Shown here piece after piece: positions 45,335 through 52,676 of a stretch of DNA of 64,000 bases. This DNA comes from Salinisphaera dokdonensis (GTDB lineage Bacteria > Pseudomonadota > Gammaproteobacteria > Nevskiales > Salinisphaeraceae), in contig NZ_APND01000006.1 of NCBI RefSeq assembly GCF_040361215.1, positions 1 to 64,000 of the forward strand, read 5' to 3'. Both the position numbers and the translations under genes were made by a program. Position 1 is the first letter of the stretch; every line of letters begins with the position of its first letter. Below the pieces are notes generated by a model that was given only the letters and a program-made list of their open reading frames with translations, had not been told where the DNA came from and ran no database searches.

Positions 45335-46072
45335 TCACCGACGACGCAGATTCACCACCACGAGAATCACGCCGGCCACGATCGCCATCAGAAACCATTG
45401 CGATGCGTAGGCGTAGTGGCCGAATGGGCGCAGGCCGATGGGATCCCGGTCTTCGTCCCATTCGCGCACGAAACCGTTGGCGCCCCGCGGGTCGAGTAGC
45501 AGCAGGCCGTCCAGCACCGGCGCGTCGTACTGGCAACGAATCCCCGCGACGTCCGGGTAGCTCAAGGCGCGCGGCCAGCCTTGCGCATCGCAGGCCGAAG
45601 CTGCGCCCCACTGCAATGCCGGCTGCGGGAAGCCGGCCCAAATGCCTTTTACGCGCACGGCGTCATTCGTCGCCGTCGGATTCGGCAGCGCCTCGCCGCG
45701 CGGCGGGCGCTCGATCCAGCCCCGATCGACCATCACACGAGCGCCGTTATCCAGCACCAACGGCGTCCACACGTGATACCCGCTCTGCGTACCGCGCAGC
45801 TGATCGGCAAGCAGAATCTGGTGACGGGTGTCGAAACGGCCGGCCGCGATATATTCACGTCCCTGCACGAGATCCGGGACCCCCGCATCGCCCCTCGACG
45901 GTATCGTCTGCGTCCCCGCCGCCTGGGCGGCCTGTTCTGCCGCCACCAGTCGTTGCTTGTAGTGCGCGCGCTCGATTTGCCAGCCGCCCATCGCACAGAA
46001 GATCACGGCGCCGATGGCGAACATGAGCACGCCCCACCAAGGCGGCGAGAACCGGTAACGCCCCAGATTCAT
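45335..46072 (-). CDS. SURF1-family cytochrome oxidase assembly protein
   Basis: A 245-aa inner-membrane protein. Two membrane helices frame the protein: near the N terminus (WGVLMFAIGAVIFCAMGGWQ, with the GWQIERAHYK signature) and at the C terminus (WFLMAIVAGVILVVVNLRR, with HYAYASQW before it). DRGWIERPPRG is the conserved central motif. SURF1 aids heme a insertion into cytochrome c oxidase. It is not next to any cox genes here, which is unusual for the family. Length is typical (about 240 aa). Confidence 0.85.
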   Translation of the reverse strand: MNLGRYRFSPPWWGVLMFAIGAVIFCAMGGWQIERAHYKQRLVAAEQAAQAAGTQTIPSRGDAGVPDLVQGREYIAAGRFDTRHQILLADQLRGTQSGYHVWTPLVLDNGARVMVDRGWIERPPRGEALPNPTATNDAVRVKGIWAGFPQPALQWGAASACDAQGWPRALSYPDVAGIRCQYDAPVLDGLLLLDPRGANGFVREWDEDRDPIGLRPFGHYAYASQWFLMAIVAGVILVVVNLRRR

Positions 46073-46297
46073 TGGTTTCTTTCTTCAACCACGTCCAACT
46101 CCAGTGCAGGCCTCCATGCGATCTTTCCCGTCCGGTCGACTGCGATTGCCCGCAGAACCCGTGCCGCTCACGAATGGATGCGATTCATGCCGATGGCGTA
46201 ACGCGCCGGCGCGCCGAAGAGAACGACACCCGACTGCCATGTTCGACAAGACAGTCGGGCATTGTTCCCAGGTGTCACCGCATGACTGCATCATTGA

Positions 46298-47359
46298 TTA
46301 GCCAGCCGCCAGCCGACGCAGGAGTTGCTGCGTTTCGGACCATCCCAGACATGCGTCGGTTATCGACACACCGTACTGCAGCGCCGGGCTCAGCGCCTGT
46401 TTGCCGGTTTCGATATGGCTTTCGAGCATGATGCCGGCCAACGCCCGCTCGCCGGCCCGCCGCTGGGCGACTACGTCATCCGCCACGGTCGACTGGCGCA
46501 ACGGGTCCTTGCCACTATTGGCGTGGCTGCAGTCGACTACCAGTTGCGGATTAATTGGAGAATCCGCCAACCGTTCGGCGGCCGCGCGCACGCTTGCCGC
46601 GTCGCAGTTCGGCCCGGCCCGTCCGCCGCGCAGAATCAGGTGGGTATCCGGATTGCCCGCGGTCGCGACCAGCGCCGCTCGGCCGTGGTCGTCCGTGCCA
46701 AATTGCGTGTGCGAATGCGCGGCCGCCTGCATGGCATCCAGCGCCGTGCCCAGATCGCCGTCGGTCCCGTTCTTGAAGCCCACCGGCAGGTCGAGACCAC
46801 TCACCAGTTCGCGGTGCGTCTGCGATTCGGTCGTGCGCGCACCGATCGCCGCCCAGCTGAGCGTGTCTTCGAGATAAGGCGCCGCCATCGGGCTGAGCAG
46901 TTCGGTGGCCAGCGGCAGGCCGAGTTCCCCGAGTTCGATGAGCAGGCTGCGGGCCGCGTGCAAACCGGCGTGCAAATCGTTGCCGCCGTCGAGGCGCGGG
47001 TCGTGCAGCAGGCCTTTCCAACCCACCGTGGTACGCGGCTTCTCGACATAGGCACGCATCACGATCAGCAGTCGATCACCGAGTTCTTCGTTCAACGCCG
47101 CCAGACGGCGGCCGTAGTCGAGCGCGGATTCGCGGTCGTGCAGTGAACAGGGACCGGTTATGACCAGCAGGCGGTCGTCGGTGCCGTCGAGCACGGCACG
47201 CACCGCGGCGCGCTGCGCCTGGATACGAGCCGCCAAGGCCGGCTGGACGGGCAGCGATTCGCGTAGCCCGGCCGGCGTGGGCAAAGCGTAGGCACGCCGC
47301 GCCGGGTTGGCGAGGCAGTTATCGAGATCGTTACGGACAGTGGCAACAGAGGCGTTCAT
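46298..47359 (-). CDS. 3-deoxy-7-phosphoheptulonate (DAHP) synthase, class I (AroFGH type)
   Basis: A 353-aa enzyme for the first step of the shikimate pathway: phosphoenolpyruvate plus erythrose 4-phosphate to DAHP. ITGPCSLHD (residues about 67-75), MRAYVEKPRTTVGWKGL and the metal site (GPNCDA, VDCSHANS, HIETGKQ) are intact. The size matches E. coli AroF/G/H. AAGGAA precedes the ATG. Which effector (Phe, Tyr or Trp) controls it cannot be read with confidence. It lies behind an unusual leader region with two aromatic-rich small ORFs and a terminator, which suggests control by aromatic amino acids. Confidence 0.95.
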   Translation of the reverse strand: MNASVATVRNDLDNCLANPARRAYALPTPAGLRESLPVQPALAARIQAQRAAVRAVLDGTDDRLLVITGPCSLHDRESALDYGRRLAALNEELGDRLLIVMRAYVEKPRTTVGWKGLLHDPRLDGGNDLHAGLHAARSLLIELGELGLPLATELLSPMAAPYLEDTLSWAAIGARTTESQTHRELVSGLDLPVGFKNGTDGDLGTALDAMQAAAHSHTQFGTDDHGRAALVATAGNPDTHLILRGGRAGPNCDAASVRAAAERLADSPINPQLVVDCSHANSGKDPLRQSTVADDVVAQRRAGERALAGIMLESHIETGKQALSPALQYGVSITDACLGWSETQQLLRRLAAG

Positions 47360-47483
47360 GGCAATTCCTTGAGCATTCGGGCGCAGCATGCGCGAGCGAT
47401 ATAGAGGGGTCGAAAGCGGCGGTGGCCGTGCGGCCGGTAATAAATCGCCAGCCGTAATACTCGAAGCGATAATCGCGAACCAT
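47331..47483 (-). CDS. Leader ORF 2, aromatic-rich (50 aa), overlaps start of DAHP synthase
   Basis: ATG at 47483 with AAGGAG seven bases upstream, a near-ideal ribosome site. Residues 5-14 read YRFEYYGWRF, seven aromatic of ten counting 3 Tyr, 2 Phe and 1 Trp as six plus none other, i.e. six of ten. The ORF stops at 47331, 29 nt inside the synthase gene in another frame, so its ribosomes cross the synthase ribosome site and start. The C-terminal half is probably a by-product of this overlap. It may act as a leader for translational coupling or attenuation. Not a known protein family. Confidence 0.6.
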   Translation of the reverse strand: MVRDYRFEYYGWRFITGRTATAAFDPSISLAHAAPECSRNCHERLCCHCP

Positions 47484-47531
47484 GAGCGTTCTCCTTGTCG
47501 TGCGTTGGCCGATCTTGTGGCCCTGAAACGA

Positions 47532-47567
47532 AAAAACCCCCGGTTGGAACGCCAACCGGGGGTTTTT
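47532..47567 (-). terminator. Attenuator terminator in the DAHP synthase leader
   Basis: Perfect 16-bp stem (arms 47552-47567 and 47532-47547), loop AACG on the plus strand, with the A/T run in the stem and after it. On the minus strand it lies between leader ORF 1 (stop 47613) and leader ORF 2 (start 47483). It lies inside the 5' leader, where an attenuator would be. It is symmetrical and would also work on the plus strand. Confidence 0.85.
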
Positions 47568-47612
47568 CGTTGGCAGGCGTCCCGAGTGCTGGGGCGCCTG
47601 TCCGGATTCGGA

Positions 47613-47726
47613 TCAGACGCCTAAGCGGCTAAACCAATATCCGTAGTAATAAATAGCGGTCGCACGCGCATCCGCACCGCGCGTTGCGGCTGTCATCTGC
47701 TGTGTTTTCAATTGCAGCGTATGCAT
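47613..47726 (-). CDS. Leader peptide 1 of DAHP synthase (37 aa, YYYGYWF)
   Basis: A short ORF: ATG at 47726, AGGAAG eight bases upstream, TGA at 47613. Residues 26-32 are YYYGYWF: four Tyr, one Trp and one Phe in seven codons, at the end of an otherwise ordinary peptide. The stop lies 46 nt before the terminator stem. The last codons (GGCGTC region, 47616-47622) can pair with a seven-base complement at 47575-47581, and CAGGCG/CGCCTG also pair, so alternative structures are possible. This is the layout of tRNA-charging attenuation, known for trp, phe and his operons. Confidence 0.8.
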   Translation of the reverse strand: MHTLQLKTQQMTAATRGADARATAIYYYGYWFSRLGV

Positions 47727-47756
47727 GACGTGTACTTCCTGACCTGTTGCGAGATT

Positions 47757-47785
47757 AGCCTACGCCGGTTCGCAGCTACGCTCAA
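47757..47785 (-). promoter_or_regulatory. Probable sigma-70 promoter of the DAHP synthase leader
   Basis: On the minus strand TTGAGC (47780-47785), 17 bases, TAGGCT (47757-47762). Matches to consensus are 4 of 6 and 3 of 6. It would start RNA around 47750, about 25 nt before leader ORF 1. No TyrR box was seen. Confidence 0.45.
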
Positions 47786-47975
47786 TACGTCATATCGGCT
47801 TATGCAGGCGTATCGATCCCTTTGTCATGGCTATCCAGCGTCGTGGACAAACACGCATCTCGGGATAAATCCGCACAGATTCTTAGCGTCGTAATTCGTA
47901 CCCTGCCCGCTAATAAATATGCGATCCGCGACCACTATGGTGATCACCTGCCGCGACAAATCCCCTGGAGAAACG

Positions 47976-48737
47976 ATGACGATCAGCCTTTATGCCCACC
48001 GCCTGTCCCAGCCCAGTCGTGCAGCCGAAATACTGCTACGCGAACTCGGCATTGCCTACGATTGGCAGGAAGTTGATTTCGCGAACGGCGAAACCCGGGA
48101 GCCGCACTTCGCCGAGCAGATCAATCCTTTCCAGACCATTCCGGCGCTAGTCGTGTCCGGCGACGACCCCGACTTCGTACTCGGCGAGAGCCACGCCATC
48201 ATGCGTTATCTCTGCCGTATCGCTGCGGATGCCGGCGGCGACGCCGAGAACGCGCAGCACTGGTACCCGGGCGATCGCGATGCGCGACGCAGCGCCCGTA
48301 TCGACCAGTGGATGGCGTGGCACCACAACGGCATTCGGCGCTACGACATGTTCCACGACATCATGAACCTGCATCTCACGCTGCCGATGCTCAAATACGA
48401 ACTACAGAGCACCGCCCTCAAGCCATTACAGGACGGTCTGCGTTCGGGACTGGCCACGCTCGAGGCCCATTTCGAACGACAGCCGCAGGACACACCCGCC
48501 GCACCCACATTGTGTGGCGACGCTCACCCCACGTTGGCCGATCTCACCATCACCTGTGAGCTGTATCAGATCGTGGCCGTCGGCTATCGGTTCGACCGCT
48601 ACCCGCAGGTCGCACAGTGGTTGAATGGCATGGCGGAACGCGACCATTTCAAGCGCGTATCGGAAGAAGTACTCGAACAGGGCCGCACCATTCGTGAGGC
48701 CAGCGGCGACTATCTGGAGCTCGATGCGTTTGCTTGA
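47976..48737 (+). CDS. Glutathione S-transferase family protein
   Basis: A 253-aa cytosolic GST. GGAG is six bases upstream of the ATG at 47976. The N-terminal thioredoxin-like domain (residues 1-85) has SQPSRAAEILLRELG, the cis-Pro in FQTIPALVV, and the Glu/Ser pair of GESHAIMRYL that binds glutathione. The C-terminal helical domain (95-250) is theta-like. Family members conjugate glutathione to electrophiles, or serve as peroxidases or isomerases. Substrate unknown. It is divergent from the DAHP synthase leader. Confidence 0.85.
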   Translation: MTISLYAHRLSQPSRAAEILLRELGIAYDWQEVDFANGETREPHFAEQINPFQTIPALVVSGDDPDFVLGESHAIMRYLCRIAADAGGDAENAQHWYPGDRDARRSARIDQWMAWHHNGIRRYDMFHDIMNLHLTLPMLKYELQSTALKPLQDGLRSGLATLEAHFERQPQDTPAAPTLCGDAHPTLADLTITCELYQIVAVGYRFDRYPQVAQWLNGMAERDHFKRVSEEVLEQGRTIREASGDYLELDAFA

Positions 48738-48916
48738 GGCACCGCCGCATCGCCGGGCCCGTCGTGCACGCTGATGATCGATCCGTTTCGCGAATACGCG
48801 GGGCCGTTATGTTCGGGCTTGCGTTGCTATCCGGTGTCCTACCGAGTCCGGCGTAAGTTATCTGCGGTACGATGATTTCAGAATTTTTCAACGACGCACG
48901 GCGATCCCGTAGCGCG

Positions 48917-49195
48917 ATGTCCATGAATCGAGAACGTACAGTCTGGCTTGCCTTGGGCGCCGGCGCAGCCATTGGCGCCGGCATGCTCGCGCGGCGCGGA
49001 GCGGGCGCCGCATGGCGCCGCGCCCTGGACGAGGAGCCGCCGCTTAACGTGGAAGACCGCGACGTGCAGTGGTCACACGTACTGGCGTGGGCTGCGGTGA
49101 GCGGCTTTTGTGTGGCCTTCGCCCGCGTAGTCGGCCGCGGCGTGGCCAGCGAAACCTGGCGTCATGCCCTGGGGCGTAACCCGCCCGCCAAGTAG
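48917..49195 (+). CDS. DUF4235 family membrane protein
   Basis: A 92-aa small membrane protein with two predicted helices (residues 8-28 and 55-75). VWLALGAGAAIGAGMLARRG, WRRALDEEPP, SHVLAWAAVSGFCVAFARVVGRG and WRHALGRNPP match DUF4235. The role is unknown; members are often near stress or envelope genes. The ATG at 48917 is used; an in-frame ATG at 48872 adds 15 residues of doubtful value. A downstream MFS gene is on the other strand. Confidence 0.75.
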   Translation: MSMNRERTVWLALGAGAAIGAGMLARRGAGAAWRRALDEEPPLNVEDRDVQWSHVLAWAAVSGFCVAFARVVGRGVASETWRHALGRNPPAK

Positions 49196-49217
49196 AGGAC
49201 GGCAACGTGGCTCGGCG

Positions 49218-50417
49218 TCAGCCGTCCCTATCGGCAGCGGGCGGCGCGCCCACCTGTCGATCCCGACCAGCACCGAGGCCGGCGATCAGGCCCACGATCA
49301 CAATCACGCTGAACAACACGCCCGTGCTCTGCCAGCCACCGGTCAGGTCGTGCAGTACGCCGACCAACAGCGGGCCCATGGCCGCGAGCACGTAGCCGAT
49401 GCCTTGCGCCATCCCGGACAAGTCGGCCGCGGTCCGGCTGTCGGCGGCGCGAAGCGCGATCAGCGTCAGCCCCATGCTGAACGTGCCGCCCTGCCCGAGG
49501 CCGAGCACCACCGCCCAGAGGCCGACGCTCGCAACCGGCGCGTAGAGACACCCCAGCAGGCCGGCCCAGGTCAGGATCATGACTACCGCTACCACGCCGC
49601 GCTGGTCGCGACAGCGCCCGCCGATCCAGGGCGCCGCGATCGCCGAGATCAGCTGAACGATGATCGAAAGCGACAGCAACAGCCCGGCGTCGACCTCGTC
49701 GAGCCCGCGGTCCTGCAGGATCGTCGGCAACCAGCCGAATACCGAGTAGGCCAACGACGACTGCAGCCCCATGAACAACGTCACCTGCCAGGCCAAACCA
49801 CTGCTACGCAGCCTCGTTTGATCAGCCACGCGGGCCCGCGGCACATGCGGGCGCCGTAGCTGCGGCAGCCACACCAGCCCCGCGACAATCGCCGGCGTCA
49901 GCCAGAACGTCAGCGCCCAACGCCATTCGCCGGCAAAGATCAGGCGCAATGGCTCGGTCGCCCCCGCGGCCACCGAGGCGCCGGTACACAACGCCATCGT
50001 GTACAGGCCGGTCATCACGCCGACTTGATTCGGAAAATCGCGCTTCACCAGGCCCGGCAGCAGCACGCCCATCACGCCGATACAGCCACCCGCCACCGCG
50101 GTGCCGGCGAACAGGCCTGCGGTGCCGGTCCAGGGCCGGATCAGTAGGGCCAACGCGAGCACACACAACGTCCACAGAATTGTGGTCTCGTCGCCGATAC
50201 GCCGGGCGGCACGCGGTGCGATCGGTGCAGCCAGACCCAGGCACAGCACCGGCAACGTGGTGAGCACGCCCTGACCCATCGAACCCAGCCCCAAACTGCG
50301 GCCAATCTCGACGAGTACCGGAGACACACTGGTCAAAGCCGGACGCAGATTCAGTCCGACGAGAATCAGGCCCAGCAACATCAGGACGACGTGGCGGGCA
50401 GGACGCGGCGTGGGCAT
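49218..50417 (-). CDS. MFS transporter, CynX/NimT family
   Basis: A 399-aa permease with 12 predicted helices. The LNLRPALTSVSPVL segment in the first helix pair is the CynX/NimT signature, and FWLTPAIVAGLVWLPQLRRP marks the end of helix 6. This family exports or imports small molecules such as cyanate or 2-nitroimidazole, and the substrate is unknown here. The C terminus is charged and short (GRDRQVGAPPAADRDG). The start at 50417 places an unprocessed N terminus before helix 1. Confidence 0.85.
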   Translation of the reverse strand: MPTPRPARHVVLMLLGLILVGLNLRPALTSVSPVLVEIGRSLGLGSMGQGVLTTLPVLCLGLAAPIAPRAARRIGDETTILWTLCVLALALLIRPWTGTAGLFAGTAVAGGCIGVMGVLLPGLVKRDFPNQVGVMTGLYTMALCTGASVAAGATEPLRLIFAGEWRWALTFWLTPAIVAGLVWLPQLRRPHVPRARVADQTRLRSSGLAWQVTLFMGLQSSLAYSVFGWLPTILQDRGLDEVDAGLLLSLSIIVQLISAIAAPWIGGRCRDQRGVVAVVMILTWAGLLGCLYAPVASVGLWAVVLGLGQGGTFSMGLTLIALRAADSRTAADLSGMAQGIGYVLAAMGPLLVGVLHDLTGGWQSTGVLFSVIVIVGLIAGLGAGRDRQVGAPPAADRDG

Positions 50418-50583
50418 GCAGACAATCCGATCGGCCCCGGAGCGGCCGGCTGGTAGAACAGCCGGCTATTGTCTGCGTCGCGGCATAGCTGCGCAATGCA
50501 GACAAACATAGTGCGCCGACTCGTGCTTTGCGAATCGGCGGGAGCGATGCATCCGACGATCGTTCGACCCGGTCGCGGAGCGA

Positions 50584-51276
50584 TCAGCTGATCAGGTTGT
50601 CTTCGCGAGCATCCAGCTGCGTCAGGCGCTGGCGCAGCAGATCAGGGAAACGCTTGTACCAGGTCGCATTCAGCGGCGACGGGTGCGGCAGAGGATGAAT
50701 ATCGAAACCGCGAGCGGCGCCGTCGGGCGCGCTAAGCGTGACTTCGATCGAGGTCTCGAAACGGTCCGGACTGTTCCAGAACGCCTCGATACGCGCCCGC
50801 TCGTCTTTCGTCTGGCCGATGCCGAACCACAGGAACGCCTCGCGGCCGAGCGTGATCAACGATCGGCCCTGCCACTGCTCGACGAGCAGTGCATTCATAA
50901 GCGGATGAAACCGGCGCTTCACCTTCATCGACCAGGCCTTGTTACCCAGCGGCTTGTAAGGAACCGTATTGATCCAGAAAAAGGATTCGCCAAGCCGCCG
51001 CGAAGCGTCGAAATCCGGCATCTCTTCGCCGTGGAGATGGCGATACACGGTCTTGCGCACGAGCTGGCCGCCGGCGCCAATGAACGGCTCGCCGTGCTTG
51101 ACCTCGTCCCGCCCCGGATCACGGCCGAAGAAACCGATACGCGCATTCGGCCGACCCAGGCCGATGATCGGCTCCAGTGGATCCTTCTCGAAACGGGCGT
51201 AGGTCTCTAGATCGATACCGTCGGTCTCGGCCGCGAGTGCGCGAAAGGTCTGGCGTTGGTCGTCGGTAATCGGCAT
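50584..51276 (-). CDS. Uracil-DNA glycosylase family protein
   Basis: A 230-aa protein of the UDG superfamily (PF03167 type). GFFGRDPGRDEVKHGEPFIG (about residues 48-67) corresponds to motif 1 and the water-activating loop; FWINTVPYKP is the uracil-binding region; HPLPHPSPLNATWYKRFP (near 193-210) is the second catalytic loop. It differs from UNG, MUG and the UdgX protein at 12771. It may excise uracil or another altered base, or have lost activity. Monocistronic. The DddL gene lies divergent to it. Confidence 0.8.
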   Translation of the reverse strand: MPITDDQRQTFRALAAETDGIDLETYARFEKDPLEPIIGLGRPNARIGFFGRDPGRDEVKHGEPFIGAGGQLVRKTVYRHLHGEEMPDFDASRRLGESFFWINTVPYKPLGNKAWSMKVKRRFHPLMNALLVEQWQGRSLITLGREAFLWFGIGQTKDERARIEAFWNSPDRFETSIEVTLSAPDGAARGFDIHPLPHPSPLNATWYKRFPDLLRQRLTQLDAREDNLIS

Positions 51277-51524
51277 GGCCGGCTGGCTTCCTGCAACTAC
51301 TTGAAAGCGCGCAGCCTATGCGCCCTTCCGCCCGCCGGCAATACAGTGTTCGCACTCCAACTTGAAGGCGTCAGCACTTACAAAATTCGGAAGCGCATTG
51401 GTGATGTTGCGCCAGGCGATCCGGGCCGCGGACATCGAGCATGGGCCGGCATCCTTGTCTTTCGCTCGCTGCATGCAATCGGTCGAAGTAGAATGCGCAT
51501 CGCAGCCCGCCCCCGAAGCGAATC

Positions 51525-52181
51525 ATGGGAACGCTTTCTGTCCATATCGACTGGCACTATTTGTTGCGCGAGCTATGGCAGGCGTATCGCTTCGGCTCGG
51601 CCGGCGGCAGCAAGCCGATCCGTGCGCATCTCAAGGATGTGCGTAATCGGCTCAATGCCGAGATGCTGACGGACCCGCAGGTCGTCGAGCTCGAGCCGCA
51701 GCGATTGCCCGTCACCGACTGGCTGGGCCGTGCGCTCGACCAGGGCACCCAGGCGCCTACCGCGTCGCTAGTGCGCAGCGTGGCGCGTATTGCACCCACG
51801 CTTTCCTGGCGCTACGGCTACGACCGGGTACCGCGCGGCCTGCGCAACAAGTACGCATTCGCCGAGATCATGGGCCCCAGCGGCCCGGTCGTAAGCGAGC
51901 GACTAATCCTTGACCTGGTAATGCTCGCGCCTAGCTGTACCTATCCGTCACACGCCCACGACGGCATCACTGAATCCTATCTGTGCTTGAGCGGCACGCT
52001 GTCGGAGAACGATGTCGGCGTGTATGCCCCCGGCTCGCTGCTCTACAACCCGCCCAATCATATGCATCGCATCACCACCGGCGATTTCGAGCCGGTGCTG
52101 TTGGCGTACGCATGGGCCGGCGAACGCGACAAGCTGATCGGCCAGAAGATGAGCTTCAGCCGCAAGCTTTCATCGCCCTAG
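51525..52181 (+). CDS. dddL: DMSP lyase DddL (cupin type)
   Basis: A 218-aa cupin enzyme that cleaves dimethylsulfoniopropionate (DMSP) to dimethyl sulfide, acrylate and a proton. The metal-binding residues are H143, H145, E150 and Y152 (YPSHAHDGITESYLCLSG), with H181 in NHMHRITT completing the cupin site. The region from WRYGYDRVP to LLAYAWAG corresponds to the DMSP_lyase family of this length (~226 aa). The N-terminal ~90 residues are helical, as in DddL. DddL is best known in marine alphaproteobacteria. Acrylate-handling genes do not adjoin it. Family call from pattern recognition, not alignment. Confidence 0.75.
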   Translation: MGTLSVHIDWHYLLRELWQAYRFGSAGGSKPIRAHLKDVRNRLNAEMLTDPQVVELEPQRLPVTDWLGRALDQGTQAPTASLVRSVARIAPTLSWRYGYDRVPRGLRNKYAFAEIMGPSGPVVSERLILDLVMLAPSCTYPSHAHDGITESYLCLSGTLSENDVGVYAPGSLLYNPPNHMHRITTGDFEPVLLAYAWAGERDKLIGQKMSFSRKLSSP

Positions 52182-52290
52182 CGCAGCACGGCGCACGAGC
52201 CGGTCGCTGCCCCCGTAAGCGGCGCCGAGGGCGTCGCATCTTGCACTCGCAAGCTTTCGCCGACGCCCTGGTTCGTTGTTGCCAAACGGC

Positions 52291-52401
52291 TTAGATGAAC
52301 TTCTTGTTCTCAGTCTTGGCGGCTTTCTCCGCTCGCTTTTCTTTCAACGTGCGGGTGGGTGCTTTCTTGCCCGTTTTCTTTCGGTCCATTCCCTTACTCA
52401 T
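52291..52401 (-). CDS. Small basic Lys-rich protein (36 aa)
   Basis: A short ORF: AGGAG eight bases upstream of the ATG at 52401, TAA at 52291. It begins MSKGMDRKK and continues with TLKEKRAEKAAK, almost half Lys/Arg/Glu. Similar tiny proteins starting MSKGMD recur in marine gammaproteobacteria, as far as I remember. It may bind nucleic acid. It is too short for routine ORF calls. The gene lies tail-to-tail with dddL. Confidence 0.65.
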   Translation of the reverse strand: MSKGMDRKKTGKKAPTRTLKEKRAEKAAKTENKKFI

Positions 52402-52676
52402 GACACATGCTCCTGGCTGTTCACTGGGTGGCAAAAACTTTTGGCAATACTGGCCGTCGGCCCGCCGGCAGGCATGCCGCCTGCCGCTCGGCCTCGGGCA
52501 TCCACCCGTCGGCGATTGAAAGCCGCGATCGATTCGCGACCCGCCGGCGGTGTGTGCCGTTCAAATCAGTCTAGTCCTAATTCGATCACGAAGAACGAAA
52601 TACTTTTCATAAGCGCGTTCGCGAACAGCGACACCGAAACCGCCGCGGCCATAGGCCAGTCGTGGGATCATGTCGC

